Shown: positions 54,340 through 63,939, numbered from the stretch's first letter. The stretch: 64,000 bases of DNA from Aquidulcibacter paucihalophilus (GCA_030285985.1 CP127384.1:2840501-2904500); one strand, 5' to 3'. Made by a program: numbers and translations. The notes: generated from the letters alone by a model not told the origin.

Positions 54340-54544
54340 GCCTCCCGCGCCAGCACGGCGGCCGGTCCCTGACAGGACAGGACCAGGCCGCTCAGGGCGA
54401 TCGTCAGCCAACGTCTCATCGCGCGCATCCTCCGGTTTCCCGGACCAGAGGCCGCGCCGCCGCTTTACGGATGCGCGGGACGGATTAAGCTTCGGCCACG
54501 TCTGCGGCCCGAGGGGGGCAAGCAGGGCGGTGTCGGGACGTTCA

Positions 54545-55090
54545 ATGCTGGATATGTCGCCTCAGGTTCTCGGACCTCTGATCGGGCTGGCCATCGCCCT
54601 GCCCCTGATCTTCCTGCGCAACCGCAAGCCCCGGACCCTGACGCCGCAACGGATGTGGATCATGCCGGCGATCATCGTCCCCATGATGGGCCTCGCCCTC
54701 TGGGGAACCAGCATGGACCCGACGATGCCCCACGTGGCCTTCGACGGCCTGGCCTGGGCCATACTGGCGGCCGGTCTGCTCCTCGGCGGCACCTTCGGCT
54801 GGTGGCGGGGCAAGATGACCACTATCGAGAAACACGCCGACGGCACGCTGAAGGCGCAGGCCTCGCCCATCGGCCTCATCCTGATCATCGCCGTCATGCT
54901 GGGCCGTCGCGCCCTGGGCAGCTTCCTTGAGCCGCACGCCGCGGAATGGGGGCTGAATGCGCTGGCCATCACCGACGCCTTCCTCCTCTTCGTCGTCGGC
55001 ATGATCGTCATGCAGCGCGTCGAGATGTTCATCCGCGCCCGCCGCATCCAGTCCGGTGCGGGCGACAGCCATGTGGAGATGGTGGCGTGA
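54545..55090 (+). CDS. CcdC-like / DUF1453 membrane protein
   Basis: A 181-residue protein with about five hydrophobic segments (LGPLIGLAIALPLIFLRN, MWIMPAIIVPMMGLALWG, GLAWAILAAGLLLGGTFGWW, PIGLILIIAVMLG, AITDAFLLFVVGMIVMQRVEMFIRARRI). FGWWRGKMTTIEKHADGTLKAQ is the family motif. Function unknown; the fold resembles CcdC. ATG 54545 is chosen; 54554 is possible. Confidence 0.8.
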   Translation: MLDMSPQVLGPLIGLAIALPLIFLRNRKPRTLTPQRMWIMPAIIVPMMGLALWGTSMDPTMPHVAFDGLAWAILAAGLLLGGTFGWWRGKMTTIEKHADGTLKAQASPIGLILIIAVMLGRRALGSFLEPHAAEWGLNALAITDAFLLFVVGMIVMQRVEMFIRARRIQSGAGDSHVEMVA

Positions 55091-55200
55091 GGCCCCGTCG
55101 CCCGAGCCAACGGCGGGCCGTCCTGAACACCGATCCGCATTGACCTGATCGGACCACGCGAGCTACCAAGCGCGCCTGCCGAAACGAGCAACCGGCCTGT

Positions 55201-55285
55201 GCGGGCGTGGTGGAACTGGTAGACGCGCCGGACTCAAAATCCGGTTCCGAAAGGAGTGCCGGTTCGACCCCGGCCGCCCGCACCA
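55201..55285 (+). tRNA. tRNA-Leu (anticodon CAA)
   Basis: An 85-base class II tRNA. The acceptor GCGGGCG (55201) pairs with CGCCCGC (55275-55281), with discriminator A and encoded CCA. The anticodon stem CCGGA/TCCGG holds loop CTCAAAA (anticodon CAA, decoding UUG). The extra arm lies between positions 55243 and 55259, and the T arm has GGTTCGACCC. It is isolated between the CcdC-like and arsC genes. Confidence 0.95.
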
Positions 55286-55330
55286 TCTCTTTGTTTGGCC
55301 TATCGCGCAGTCGCGCTGCTTGAGGCCGGC

Positions 55331-55732
55331 TCAGACCACCTGTCCGTCTTCCTTGACGAACCGCTCCGGCGTTCGCTCCAGCAGATCGAACACCTTCTCG
55401 GAAGGCCGGCACAGGGCGGTGCCCCTGGGCGTCCGCACGATCGGGCGCTCCACCAGCACCGGATGTTCGACCATGGCCGCAAGGAGGACGGCGTCGGACG
55501 CGCCGGGCTCCAGCAGGCCCAGCTCCGCGGCCGGCGTCCCCTTGTCCCGCAGGGCCTCGCGCGGGGTCATCCCGGCATCGGCGAACAGGGCGCCCAGCTG
55601 ATCCGGGGTCCAGCCGGCTTCCAGATAGTAGACCACCTCGGGCCGGTAGCCGGCGGCCTCGACCATGGCCACGACATTGCGCGAGGTGCCGCAGGCCGGG
55701 TTGTGGAAGATGGTGACGGGGAAGTCGGTCAT
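55331..55732 (-). CDS. arsC: Arsenate reductase (glutaredoxin-type ArsC)
   Basis: A 133-residue enzyme reducing arsenate to arsenite with glutathione and glutaredoxin. The catalytic Cys14 lies in FHNPACGTSRN. Arg residues that bind oxyanion are in VERPIVRTPRG. The protein ends with the family tail VFDLLERTPERFVKEDG. It is the third gene of a leftward ars operon (arsR-acr3-arsC), one base after acr3 ends. Confidence 0.95.
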   Translation of the reverse strand: MTDFPVTIFHNPACGTSRNVVAMVEAAGYRPEVVYYLEAGWTPDQLGALFADAGMTPREALRDKGTPAAELGLLEPGASDAVLLAAMVEHPVLVERPIVRTPRGTALCRPSEKVFDLLERTPERFVKEDGQVV

Positions 55733-55733
55733 G

Positions 55734-56789
55734 TCAGCGCTCCTTGTGGGCGTTGCGGCGGACGGCGGTCCCGGCCTCGTACCAGCCCTTCGAACGATTC
55801 ACGATCCAGACCACCGACAGCATCACCGGCACTTCGATCAGCACGCCGACGACGGTCGCGAGCGCCGCGCCGGAGTTGATCCCGAACAGGCTGATCGCCG
55901 CCGCCACGGCCAGTTCGAAGAAGTTGGACGCGCCGATCAGGGCCGACGGCCCGGCCACGCAATGCGCCTCGCCGGTCGCCCGGTTCAGCCAGTAGGCGAG
56001 GCCGGAGTTGAAATAGACCTGGATCAGAATCGGCACGGCGAGAATGCCGATGACCAGCGGCTGGGCCAGGATCTGCTCGCCCTGGAAACCGAACAGCAGG
56101 ATCAGGGTGGCCAGCAGGGCAGTGATCGACATCGGCCCGAGCCTGGCCAGCAACCGCTCCAGCCCCGCCTCGCCCGAGCGTGCCAGCACCATACGCCGCA
56201 CGATCTGGGCCACGATGACCGGGAGGATGATGTAGAGGCCGACCGAAATCAGCAGGGTCGCCCACGGCACGGTGATGGCCGCCAGCCCCAGCAGCAGGCC
56301 CACGATCGGGGCGAAGGCGACGATCATGATGGCGTCGTTGAGCGCCACCTGGCTGAGGGTGAAATTGGGCTCGCCATTCGTCAGCCGGCTCCAGACGAAG
56401 ACCATGGCCGTGCAGGGCGCGGCGGCGAGGATGATCAGGCCGGCGATATAGCTGTCGATCTGGTCGCCCGGCAGCCAGGGCCGGAACAGGATGGCGATGA
56501 ACAGCCAGGCCAGCAGGGCCATGGAGAACGGCTTGACCGCCCAGTTGACGAACAGGGTCACGCCGATGCCGCGCCAGAACCGTCCCACCTGCCCGAGGGC
56601 GGCGAAGTCGACGCGCAGCAGCATGGGGGTGATCATCAACCAGATCAGGCCGGCGACCGGCAGATTGACCCGGGCGACCTCGGCACGCGCGATCAGGGCG
56701 AAGACGTCAGGGAACAGCCAGCCCAGCCCGATGCCGACGACGATGCAGAGAAAGACCCAGAGGCTGAGCCAGCGTTCGAACAGCGACAT
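55734..56789 (-). CDS. acr3: Arsenite efflux transporter Acr3
   Basis: A 351-residue inner-membrane permease of the bile/arsenite/riboflavin transporter superfamily, expelling arsenite made by ArsC. Ten hydrophobic segments, the conserved cysteine in ILAAAPCTAMVFVWSRLTNGEPNFTL, and VGVLIEVPVMLSVVWIVNRSK at the end are typical of Acr3, not ArsB. It starts three bases after arsR ends. Confidence 0.95.
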   Translation of the reverse strand: MSLFERWLSLWVFLCIVVGIGLGWLFPDVFALIARAEVARVNLPVAGLIWLMITPMLLRVDFAALGQVGRFWRGIGVTLFVNWAVKPFSMALLAWLFIAILFRPWLPGDQIDSYIAGLIILAAAPCTAMVFVWSRLTNGEPNFTLSQVALNDAIMIVAFAPIVGLLLGLAAITVPWATLLISVGLYIILPVIVAQIVRRMVLARSGEAGLERLLARLGPMSITALLATLILLFGFQGEQILAQPLVIGILAVPILIQVYFNSGLAYWLNRATGEAHCVAGPSALIGASNFFELAVAAAISLFGINSGAALATVVGVLIEVPVMLSVVWIVNRSKGWYEAGTAVRRNAHKER

Positions 56790-56792
56790 GGC

Positions 56793-57143
56793 TCAGGCTC
56801 CCGCCGGTGCGCAGCGCGACCGCCCCATGGCGGCCGCGACCGGCGCACAGACCTCCACCGCCCCGCCACAGCAGTCCTCGGCGAGGAAGGTCATCAGCTC
56901 GCCCATCCGGTCGAACCGCGCCGAATAGATGATCGATCGGCCGTCGCGACGTGACTGCGCCAGCCCTGCATGGGCCAGAAGCGTGAGATTGGCCGAAAGC
57001 GTATTGGGCGGCGTGCCGAGGCGGCGGGCGATCTCACCGGCGGCCAGGCCGTCCGGGCCGGCTGCCACCAGCAGGCGAAAAGCCCTCAGCCGCCCCTCAT
57101 GGGCGAGGGCGGAGAGGCTCTCGACGGCGGCGGTCATTTCCAT
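56793..57143 (-). CDS. arsR: ArsR-family arsenite-responsive repressor
   Basis: A 116-residue winged-helix repressor. LSALAHEGRLRAFRLLVAAGPDGLAAGEIARRLGTPPNTLSANLTLLAHAGL is the DNA-binding core. The C-terminal cysteines Cys91-Cys92, Cys99 and Cys110 (AEDCCGGAVEVCAPV) form a likely three-thiol As(III) site. This is as in ArsR proteins that bind arsenite at the C-terminus, not at the alpha3 CVC site (family knowledge). A second ATG (57137) is equally likely as start. Confidence 0.93.
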   Translation of the reverse strand: MEMTAAVESLSALAHEGRLRAFRLLVAAGPDGLAAGEIARRLGTPPNTLSANLTLLAHAGLAQSRRDGRSIIYSARFDRMGELMTFLAEDCCGGAVEVCAPVAAAMGRSRCAPAGA

Positions 57144-57156
57144 ATTTCCCGAATAT
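57142..57156. promoter_or_regulatory. Candidate ArsR operator
   Basis: ATATTTCCCGAATAT reads as an imperfect inverted repeat (ATATT / AATAT), the form of ArsR operators. It overlaps the first ATG of arsR and lies in the divergent gap facing the MFS gene. Whether it also controls the MFS gene is unknown. Confidence 0.5.
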
Positions 57157-57276
57157 CAGAAATGAATGATCGATCAACCGCCTCCGCCGCACGCCGCGAC
57201 GACTCACGGCCGCTTGCCCGGTGTGAATTCCCCTTCCCGAGGTTGCGCCTGCCGGCCACGGCCCCATCTGCCCCCG

Positions 57277-58536
57277 ATGACCTCCCCCGCCGCTGATGCC
57301 GAGAAGACGACGCTGAAGGGGCCGGGGTTCCCCGAGTTCGTGGCCCTGATCGCCATGATGATGGCGCTGAATGCGCTGGCCATCGATTCCATGCTGCCCG
57401 CCCTGCCGGCCATCGGCGACGCGCTGGGCGTCGCGTCGGAGAACAGCCGGCAGTGGATCATCACCGCCTATCTGCTCGGCTTCGGCGTGACCCAGATCAT
57501 CTACGGTCCGCTGGCCGACCGGTACGGCCGCAAGCCGGTGCTGATGGTCGGCCTCGGTCTCTATGTCCTGTTCAGCGTCCTGGCGGCGTTTTCCCCGACG
57601 TTCGAACTGCTGATCGCCGCCCGGGTCGGCACCGGGATCGGCGCGGCGGCCCTGCGGGTGCTGGCCGTGTCGATCGTGCGCGACCGCTACTCAGGACGGA
57701 CCATGGCACGGGTGATGTCGCTGAGCTTCCTGGTCTTCCTCGGCGTGCCGATCCTCGCGCCGGCGCTGGGCCAGCTGATCCTGACCGTGGCCCCCTGGCC
57801 GTGGGTGTTCGGCGTGCTCGCCGTCGGCGGCGCCGCCTTCGCCCTCTGGGCCGCCATCCGCCTGCCCGAGACCCTGCATCCCGAGGACCGGATGCCGATC
57901 CAGGTCGGCCGTATCGCCGCCGCCTTCCGCGAGGCCCTGACCAACCGGCGGGCCATGGGCTACACCTTGGCCATCACCGCCATTTCGGGGGCCCTGTTCG
58001 GCTTCATCAACTCAAGCCAGCAGATCTTCTTCGACGTCTTCCATGAGCCACAGCTCTTCACCGTGGTGTTCGGCGCGGTCGCCGGCGGCATCGCGGTCGC
58101 GTCCCTGCTGAATGCGCGGCTGGTCGAGCGGCTGGGGTCGCGGTTGATCTCCCACACCGCCCTGCTGGGCTTCATCGCCTTCTCGTCCGTCCATGCGGCG
58201 GTGGCGATCAGCGGCCATGAGACGATCTGGACCTTCGCCGTCCTGCAAGCCCTGACCATGTTCTGCTTCGGCTTCATCGCCGGCAATTTCGGCGCCATGG
58301 CCATGGAGCCGATGGGCCATATCGCGGGCACGGCCTCCTCGGCCCAGGGGTTCATCTCGACCACGGGCGGGGCGTCGCTGGGCTTCCTGATCGGGCAGCA
58401 GTTCAACGGATCAACGGTGCCGATGACCGTCGGCTTCGTGGCCCTCGGCCTGACGGCGCTGGGTTCCGTGCTGTTCGCCGAGCGCGGGCGGCTGTTCACG
58501 GCGCGGAACCGGCCCGTGGTTCTCGCCACCTCTTGA
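57277..58536 (+). CDS. MFS drug-resistance transporter (Bcr/CflA-like)
   Basis: A 419-residue 12-helix exporter. LAIDSMLPALPAIGDALGV near the start, YLLGFGVTQIIYGPLADRYGRKPVLMVGLGLYVLFSVLAA (loop 2-3 motif) and later ISTTGGASLGFLIGQQFNGSTVPM match the Bcr/CflA drug:H+ antiporter group. ATG 57277 is chosen because the longer frame adds only low-complexity residues. It is divergent from arsR; cargo is unknown. Confidence 0.88.
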   Translation: MTSPAADAEKTTLKGPGFPEFVALIAMMMALNALAIDSMLPALPAIGDALGVASENSRQWIITAYLLGFGVTQIIYGPLADRYGRKPVLMVGLGLYVLFSVLAAFSPTFELLIAARVGTGIGAAALRVLAVSIVRDRYSGRTMARVMSLSFLVFLGVPILAPALGQLILTVAPWPWVFGVLAVGGAAFALWAAIRLPETLHPEDRMPIQVGRIAAAFREALTNRRAMGYTLAITAISGALFGFINSSQQIFFDVFHEPQLFTVVFGAVAGGIAVASLLNARLVERLGSRLISHTALLGFIAFSSVHAAVAISGHETIWTFAVLQALTMFCFGFIAGNFGAMAMEPMGHIAGTASSAQGFISTTGGASLGFLIGQQFNGSTVPMTVGFVALGLTALGSVLFAERGRLFTARNRPVVLATS

Positions 58537-58630
58537 TCTTTTTGCCCCGCCGGGGCGTTGTCCCGGCAGGAAACGCACCCCCCTCGACCGACCGGACAAG
58601 GTTGGCGGGACTTTTGGTCAAGGACTCTCG

Positions 58631-60592
58631 ATGATCCGCAAGTTTGGACTGGTCTCCGCGATGGCGCTCGCCACGGCCCTGGGCGGTTGCGCCATGATGC
58701 CCGACCTCGGCTTCGGCACTGCGTCGAGCTCCGACATGCCGCCGTTGCCGGCCTCGGCCGCCGCGCCCGCCGTCTATCCGCGCGACACCCACACCTTCGC
58801 CCGCCCCGAGATCGCCCATGTGCGCCACGTCGCCCTCGACCTGACCGCTGACTTCGGCGCGCAGACGCTGTCCGGCACGGCGTCGTTGGATATCCAGGGC
58901 GCGACCGGCGCGACCGAGGTGGTGCTGGACATCAAGAACCTCGACATCCGCGGCGTCTCCGATGCTTCGGGCGCACCCCTGCAGTATGAGACCGGCGCAC
59001 TGGATGCCATCAAGGGCCAGCCGCTGACGGTCCGCTTCCCGGCCCTCGCCGCCGGGGAGACGCGCCGCATCGTGGTCGCCTATTCCACCCGCCCGGACGC
59101 CGCCGCCCTGCAGTGGCTGACCCCGAGCCAGACGGCCGGCGGCGAACAGCCCTATCTGTTCAGCCAGGGCCAGGCGATCCTGACCCGCACCTGGGTGCCG
59201 ACCCAGGACAGCCCCGGCATCCGCCAGACCTATGACGCCCGCATCGTCGCCCCCGCCGATCTGCGCGTGGTGATGAGCGCCCAGCAGCTGACGCCCGAGG
59301 GCGAGGCCGCCGGTCCCGGCATGAAGGCCTGGCGCTTCCGCATGACCAATCCGGTGCCGCCCTATCTGATCGCCATCGGCGTCGGCGACCTGGCCTTCGC
59401 CGCCATCGACGAGCGCACCGGCGTCTTCACCGAGCCCTCGCGTCTGGCCGCCGCCCGCGCGGAACTGATGCCCACGGCCGAGATGGTCGACGCGGCCGAG
59501 CGGCTGTACGGCCCCTATCGCTGGGGCCGTTACGACCTGCTGGTCCTGCCGCCCTCCTTCCCGTTCGGCGGGATGGAGAACCCGCGCCTGACCTTCGCCA
59601 CCCCGACCATCATCGCCGGCGACCAGTCGCTGGTCTCTCTGGTGGCGCACGAGCTGGCGCACAGCTGGTCGGGCAACCTCGTGACCAACGCCACCTGGAA
59701 CGACATGTGGCTGAACGAGGGGTTCACCGTCTATTTCGAGAGCCGGATCATGGAGGCCCTCTATGGCGAGGACCGGGCCCTGATGCTGCGCGCCCTCGGC
59801 TGGGGCGATCTTCAGGCCGGGATGGCGGGCCTGCCGCCGGCCGACACGAAGCTGAAGCTCGACCTGACCGGCCGCGATCCCGACGAGGGCCTGACCGACG
59901 TCGCCTATGAGAAGGGCGCTGCCTTCCTGCACACCATCGAGCGGATCGTCGGCCGCGAGCGGTTCGACGCCTGGCTGAAGGGCTATTTCGAGCGCAACGC
60001 CTTCCGGCCCATGACCACCGAACTCTTCCTCGAGGACATCCGCACCCATCTGGTCACGACGCGCGCAATGGAAGACCAGCTGATGATGGACGCCTGGATC
60101 TACCAGCCGGGCATGCCGTCGAACTGGCGGCCCCCGGTCTCCAATGCCTTCGCCCCCGTCGACGCGGCGGCGGCCGCCTTCGATGCCGGCGGCCCGGCCT
60201 CGGCCGTGCCCTGGGCCGGCTGGTCGACCCAGGAGCGGCAGCGCTTCCTCGCCTGGCGCCCGGCCAGCCGCAGCGGCGACGCGGACTGGCTGACCCCGGC
60301 CCAGCTGGGCGATCTGGAAGCGACGCTGAAGCTGCGCGAGGAGGGCAATGCCGAGGTGGTCTTCGCCTGGCTGCAGATCGCGGTCCAGCACCGCTACCAG
60401 GCCGCCGTGCCGACGCTGGAGCATTTCCTGACCACCATGGGCCGGCGCAAATTCGTGCTGCCGCTGTTCACCAGCCTGTGGGCCGAGGGCGACTGGGGCC
60501 GTCCCATCGCCACCCGCATCTACGCCCGCGCCCGCCCCGGCTATCACCCCGTCACCACCGGCTCGGTGGATGCAGTGGTGGGCCGGCCCTGA
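58631..60592 (+). CDS. M1-family zinc aminopeptidase (LTA4-hydrolase-like), lipoprotein
   Basis: A 653-residue exported peptidase with a lipoprotein signal (LATALGGC). Zinc site: His340-Glu341...His344 (HELAHSWSGN) and Glu363 (NEGFTVYFE). The substrate-recognition motif is FPFGGMENPRLTF (GxMEN). The C-terminal armadillo-like domain matches leukotriene-A4-hydrolase/cold-active aminopeptidases. The next gene starts three bases after its stop. Confidence 0.94.
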   Translation: MIRKFGLVSAMALATALGGCAMMPDLGFGTASSSDMPPLPASAAAPAVYPRDTHTFARPEIAHVRHVALDLTADFGAQTLSGTASLDIQGATGATEVVLDIKNLDIRGVSDASGAPLQYETGALDAIKGQPLTVRFPALAAGETRRIVVAYSTRPDAAALQWLTPSQTAGGEQPYLFSQGQAILTRTWVPTQDSPGIRQTYDARIVAPADLRVVMSAQQLTPEGEAAGPGMKAWRFRMTNPVPPYLIAIGVGDLAFAAIDERTGVFTEPSRLAAARAELMPTAEMVDAAERLYGPYRWGRYDLLVLPPSFPFGGMENPRLTFATPTIIAGDQSLVSLVAHELAHSWSGNLVTNATWNDMWLNEGFTVYFESRIMEALYGEDRALMLRALGWGDLQAGMAGLPPADTKLKLDLTGRDPDEGLTDVAYEKGAAFLHTIERIVGRERFDAWLKGYFERNAFRPMTTELFLEDIRTHLVTTRAMEDQLMMDAWIYQPGMPSNWRPPVSNAFAPVDAAAAAFDAGGPASAVPWAGWSTQERQRFLAWRPASRSGDADWLTPAQLGDLEATLKLREEGNAEVVFAWLQIAVQHRYQAAVPTLEHFLTTMGRRKFVLPLFTSLWAEGDWGRPIATRIYARARPGYHPVTTGSVDAVVGRP

Positions 60593-60595
60593 CCG

Positions 60596-61909
60596 GTGCG
60601 CCCTGATCGCCGCAGCCTGATTGCCGCCGCCACGGTCCTGCCCTGGATCGGCGGTGCCGCGCGGGCCGGGACCGGGGCGACGACGCTCGCCGCCCTGGCT
60701 GATCCGGCCCGGCCGGACACGGTCATGGGCGTCGGCGTGATCGCCCGCGACGGCACCGGACGGGTGGTGCTGGAAGAGGCGCACGGATCGGGGCGGCTGA
60801 CGGTCAACGGCGATCTGAGGACCCGCCCCTTCACCCTCGACACACCGATGCGGATCGCCTCGGTCACCAAACTGGTGGCCATGACCGCGCTGATGACCCT
60901 GGTCGAAGCCGGCCGCCTGTCGCTCGACGACGACGCCGGAGATCTGGCGGGCTTTCGCCTGCGCCATCCGGACCATCCGGACATCCGCATCACCCCCGCC
61001 ATGCTGGCCAGCCACACCTCGGGCCTGCGCAACGGCCCCAGCTATCCGGTCCCGCTCGGGCACCATCTGGCCGAGGCCTTCACCACCGGCGGGCGGCATT
61101 TCGACGACGCCGGCTGGTTCGCCCCGGCCTCGGAGCCGCCGGGATTCTTCGCCTATGCCGACGTCAATTTCGCCGTCCTCGCCCAGATCGCCGAGCGGGT
61201 TTCGGGCGAGCGGTTCGACCGCTTCCTGAAGCGGACGACGCTGGACCCGCTCGGGCTGGACAGCGGGCTGAACTGGAGCGGCGTGCCGGACAACGTCCGT
61301 GCCCGCGCCTCCGCCGCCTGCCGGCCGGTCAACGGGGTCTGGGAGCCGCAGGTCGACGCCGAGGTCGCCCCCGCCCCCGCCATTCGCGTCACCACCCCGG
61401 CCGAGGCCCCCGGCCTGACCGCCGACGACTATCGGCCCGGCGAGAACGGCTTTGTCTTCTCGCCCCAGGGTGGGCTGCGCGCCTCGGTCCGCGACCTCGA
61501 CCGTCTGGCGCGGTCGTTTGCCGGTCATGACGGCGTTCCGGGGATGGTCTCGCGCGAGACCATCGAACGCATGGGGTTGCCGCTCTGGACCTGGGATCCC
61601 GCAGCCCCGAACGGTGATCCGGACCGGGGCCTGCTCCAGAGCTATGGCCTGTCGGTGCACCTCCTGACCGGGCGGGAGGGCGACACCTTCCTGGGTCCCG
61701 ATTCGCGGGATTGGCGCGGTCATTTCGGCATCGCCTATGGCCTGCAGTCCGGCCTGTTCTGGAACCGGTGGGACGGCCGCACCCTGACCTATATGATCTC
61801 CGGCACGCCCCGCGACGGCGAGGGCCTGTCGGGTGCGCGCTCGGCCGCCGCCCCGTGGGAAGAGGTCATTTTCGACGCAGCCCTGGCCGCCTTTGCCGGG
61901 CGCGGGTGA
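60596..61909 (+). CDS. Serine hydrolase, beta-lactamase class C family
   Basis: A 437-residue penicillin-binding-protein-like hydrolase with a Tat-like signal (RPDRRSLIAAATVLPWIGGAARAG). The nucleophile motif is Ser89-x-x-Lys92 in MRIASVTKLVAM; the second catalytic motif is in GFFAYADVNFAVLAQI. It may act on peptidoglycan or esters rather than lactams. Start GTG 60596 follows the M1 gene by three bases, so the two are probably cotranscribed. Confidence 0.88.
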   Translation: MRPDRRSLIAAATVLPWIGGAARAGTGATTLAALADPARPDTVMGVGVIARDGTGRVVLEEAHGSGRLTVNGDLRTRPFTLDTPMRIASVTKLVAMTALMTLVEAGRLSLDDDAGDLAGFRLRHPDHPDIRITPAMLASHTSGLRNGPSYPVPLGHHLAEAFTTGGRHFDDAGWFAPASEPPGFFAYADVNFAVLAQIAERVSGERFDRFLKRTTLDPLGLDSGLNWSGVPDNVRARASAACRPVNGVWEPQVDAEVAPAPAIRVTTPAEAPGLTADDYRPGENGFVFSPQGGLRASVRDLDRLARSFAGHDGVPGMVSRETIERMGLPLWTWDPAAPNGDPDRGLLQSYGLSVHLLTGREGDTFLGPDSRDWRGHFGIAYGLQSGLFWNRWDGRTLTYMISGTPRDGEGLSGARSAAAPWEEVIFDAALAAFAGRG

Positions 61910-62017
61910 CGCTCCCGGTCCTGTGACCACGCCCCGCCTTCCCTTTGGGCACCTCCGCCTCTAGTTTCCGCCCGACAAACGGCGGCCAACGCCGACCCGC
62001 GCTTTCAGGAGCCCCCC

Positions 62018-63121
62018 ATGCACGACGCCCCCCAAACCGACGCGGCCGCCCGCCTCGACATGGAAAATCCGCTCGGCGTCGACGGTTTCGAATTCGTCGA
62101 ATTCACCGGCCCCGATCCGGCGGCCATGGTCGCGCGGCTGGAGCTGATGGGCTTCACCGCCACCCATGTGAACCCGGCCAATGATGTGGTGCGGCTGAAA
62201 CAGGGCGACATCACCATGCTGGTCCACCGCTCGCCCAAGGGGCAGGCGGCCGCGTTCGCCGGCGAGCATGGCCCCTCGGCCAACGGCATGGCCTTCCGCG
62301 TGCGCGACGCCAAGGCGGCCTTCGAGGGCGCCGTGTCGCGCGGTGCCAAGCCGGCCGAAGGTCACGAGGGCGGTGCCCTGGCCGGCGGCTATCCCTATGT
62401 GCTGCAGGGCATCGGCGGCTCCCTGCTCTACGTCATCGACGCCTATGGCGAGGCCGGCTCCCTCTATGACAGCTGGGACGAGATCGAGGGCTGGGAGGAG
62501 GCCGAGCGCAAGAATTCGGTGAACCTGTTCAGCCTCGACCACCTGACCCACAACGTCCGGCGCGGCCAGATGCGCACCTGGTCCGGCTTCTATGGCGACG
62601 TCTTCGCCTTCGAGGAGCAGAAATATTTCAACATCAAGGGCAAGGCGACCGGCCTGCTGTCCCAGGCGATGATCGCCCCCGACCGCGCCATCCGCATCCC
62701 CCTGAACGAGAGCCAGGACGAGAACAGCCAGATCGAGGAATTCCTGCGCCGCTACAACGGCGAGGGCATCCAGCACATCGCCCTGGCCACCGACAACATC
62801 TTCGAGACGGTGGAAGAGCTGAAGCGTCGCGGCATCCCCTTCCAGGATACGATCGAGACCTATTTCGACCTGATCGACAAACGCCTGCCCAACCATGGCG
62901 AGGACGTGGCCCGGATGCGGCTGAACCGCATCCTGATCGACGGCTCGGACGAGGACGGTCTGCTGCTGCAGATCTTCACCCAGGACACCTTCGGTCCGAT
63001 CTTCTTCGAGATCATCCAGCGCAAGGGCAACCAGGCGTTCGGCGAGGGCAATTTCCAGGCCCTGTTCGACTCCATCGAGCTGGACCAGATCCGGCGCGGC
63101 GTCATCAAGGTGGATGCCTAA
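62018..63121 (+). CDS. hppD: 4-hydroxyphenylpyruvate dioxygenase
   Basis: A 367-residue non-heme iron dioxygenase converting 4-hydroxyphenylpyruvate to homogentisate in tyrosine degradation. The N-terminal vicinal-oxygen-chelate domain (DGFEFVEFTGPDPAAMVARLELMGF) and the catalytic domain with iron ligands in SLDHLTHNV, GEGIQHIALATDNIF and FGPIFFEIIQRKGNQAFGEGNFQALF are clear. AGGAG precedes the ATG by a good spacing. Confidence 0.96.
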   Translation: MHDAPQTDAAARLDMENPLGVDGFEFVEFTGPDPAAMVARLELMGFTATHVNPANDVVRLKQGDITMLVHRSPKGQAAAFAGEHGPSANGMAFRVRDAKAAFEGAVSRGAKPAEGHEGGALAGGYPYVLQGIGGSLLYVIDAYGEAGSLYDSWDEIEGWEEAERKNSVNLFSLDHLTHNVRRGQMRTWSGFYGDVFAFEEQKYFNIKGKATGLLSQAMIAPDRAIRIPLNESQDENSQIEEFLRRYNGEGIQHIALATDNIFETVEELKRRGIPFQDTIETYFDLIDKRLPNHGEDVARMRLNRILIDGSDEDGLLLQIFTQDTFGPIFFEIIQRKGNQAFGEGNFQALFDSIELDQIRRGVIKVDA

Positions 63122-63299
63122 GCCCCCGTACTGGCTGCCCTGGCTCGGCCCGCTGCTCGCGGCCGGAGTCGGGGCCGCGGTCGGCGAATACGGCCTCGGC
63201 GGCGGCTTCTGGACGGTGCTGATCGCGGCGCTGGTCGGCGGTTTCGCGCCGATCGTGGGGTACCGCGTGTGGAAGTGGCGGTTTCAGCGTCGGGGGTAG
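63114..63299 (+). CDS. Small two-helix membrane protein
   Basis: A 61-residue protein with two hydrophobic stretches (WLPWLGPLLAAGVGAAVGEYGLGGGF, WTVLIAALVGGFAPIVGYRVW) and a basic tail. The start overlaps the hppD end by eight bases, so it is translated in step. Similar small Gly-rich proteins often follow a metabolic gene without known role. Confidence 0.62.
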   Translation: MPKPPYWLPWLGPLLAAGVGAAVGEYGLGGGFWTVLIAALVGGFAPIVGYRVWKWRFQRRG

Positions 63300-63307
63300 G
63301 CTGAAGT

Positions 63308-63862
63308 TCAGGGTGCCCCTGTCGGCGTCAGCGGTCCCCAGCATCGCAGTAGCGCCGATACGGCGTCATGCCCCCATCGACTGTAGTCGTTGCCCCCGGC
63401 CACTTCGACCGAGGCATAGGAACCGTCAGCGGTCTCGGTTGCGAACGTCAGTCGGGTCGAGAAGCCGTCCTTCCTTGTCGGAGGCATCGGCAGGGCTGCG
63501 CCGGGTTCGCCGCCGTGAGCGACGGATGGCATCGGCCGGACCTCTATTGGCGGCAGGGTTGCGAAAGACAGGGCGACCGTGCGCAGCGCGGGGCAGGCGT
63601 CGGAATGGATGGTTTCGGTCCCTCTTTCGGAGGTGCGCGTCGCCGTCCATGAGCGACCTTCCAGCTCCGCCCCGGTTCGCGCGTAAACGGGCTGGCCCGC
63701 CTCGATGACGATCGAATGTGCGATTGTGTAAGGCCGGTCTTCGGCGACCGTGATGGTCACCAAGCGGTCGAACGGTATCTGGCGATCCTGTGCGCTGGCG
63801 ATGGCGGGCGTGCTCACAAGGATGGCAATGAGGCCAAGTCGGGCAAAGGTGCGACAGTCCAT
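63308..63862 (-). CDS. Hypothetical exported protein
   Basis: A 184-residue protein with an N-terminal signal (RLGLIAILVSTPAIASAQ). The mature part is beta-rich and has two cysteines (DACPAL, LRCWGP). No domain recognised. It is convergent with the preceding small gene, with eight bases between the stops. Its GC content appears slightly lower than that of its neighbours. Confidence 0.65.
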   Translation of the reverse strand: MDCRTFARLGLIAILVSTPAIASAQDRQIPFDRLVTITVAEDRPYTIAHSIVIEAGQPVYARTGAELEGRSWTATRTSERGTETIHSDACPALRTVALSFATLPPIEVRPMPSVAHGGEPGAALPMPPTRKDGFSTRLTFATETADGSYASVEVAGGNDYSRWGHDAVSALLRCWGPLTPTGAP

Positions 63863-63939
63863 GATCGGCTCCTCCTCTTGTCCGGGACGATGTCATCATC
63901 AGCGTGCGGCCGCCAGTTCTCGTGGAAGGCGATGGAGCC

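Noticed and set aside
54180..54428. 82-codon minus-strand frame with a lipoprotein-like start (MRAMRRWLTIALSGLVLSCQG)
   Set aside because: Only the first 30 or so codons lie outside the FAH gene; the rest runs antisense through it. The signal-like start might be a remnant of a lost gene, but I cannot support a complete product.
58496..61930. 1144-codon open frame on the minus strand
   Set aside because: It lies opposite the M1 peptidase and serine hydrolase genes, both with full catalytic motifs. Its translation is Gly/Arg/His-rich without any domain, as expected for GC-driven antisense frames.
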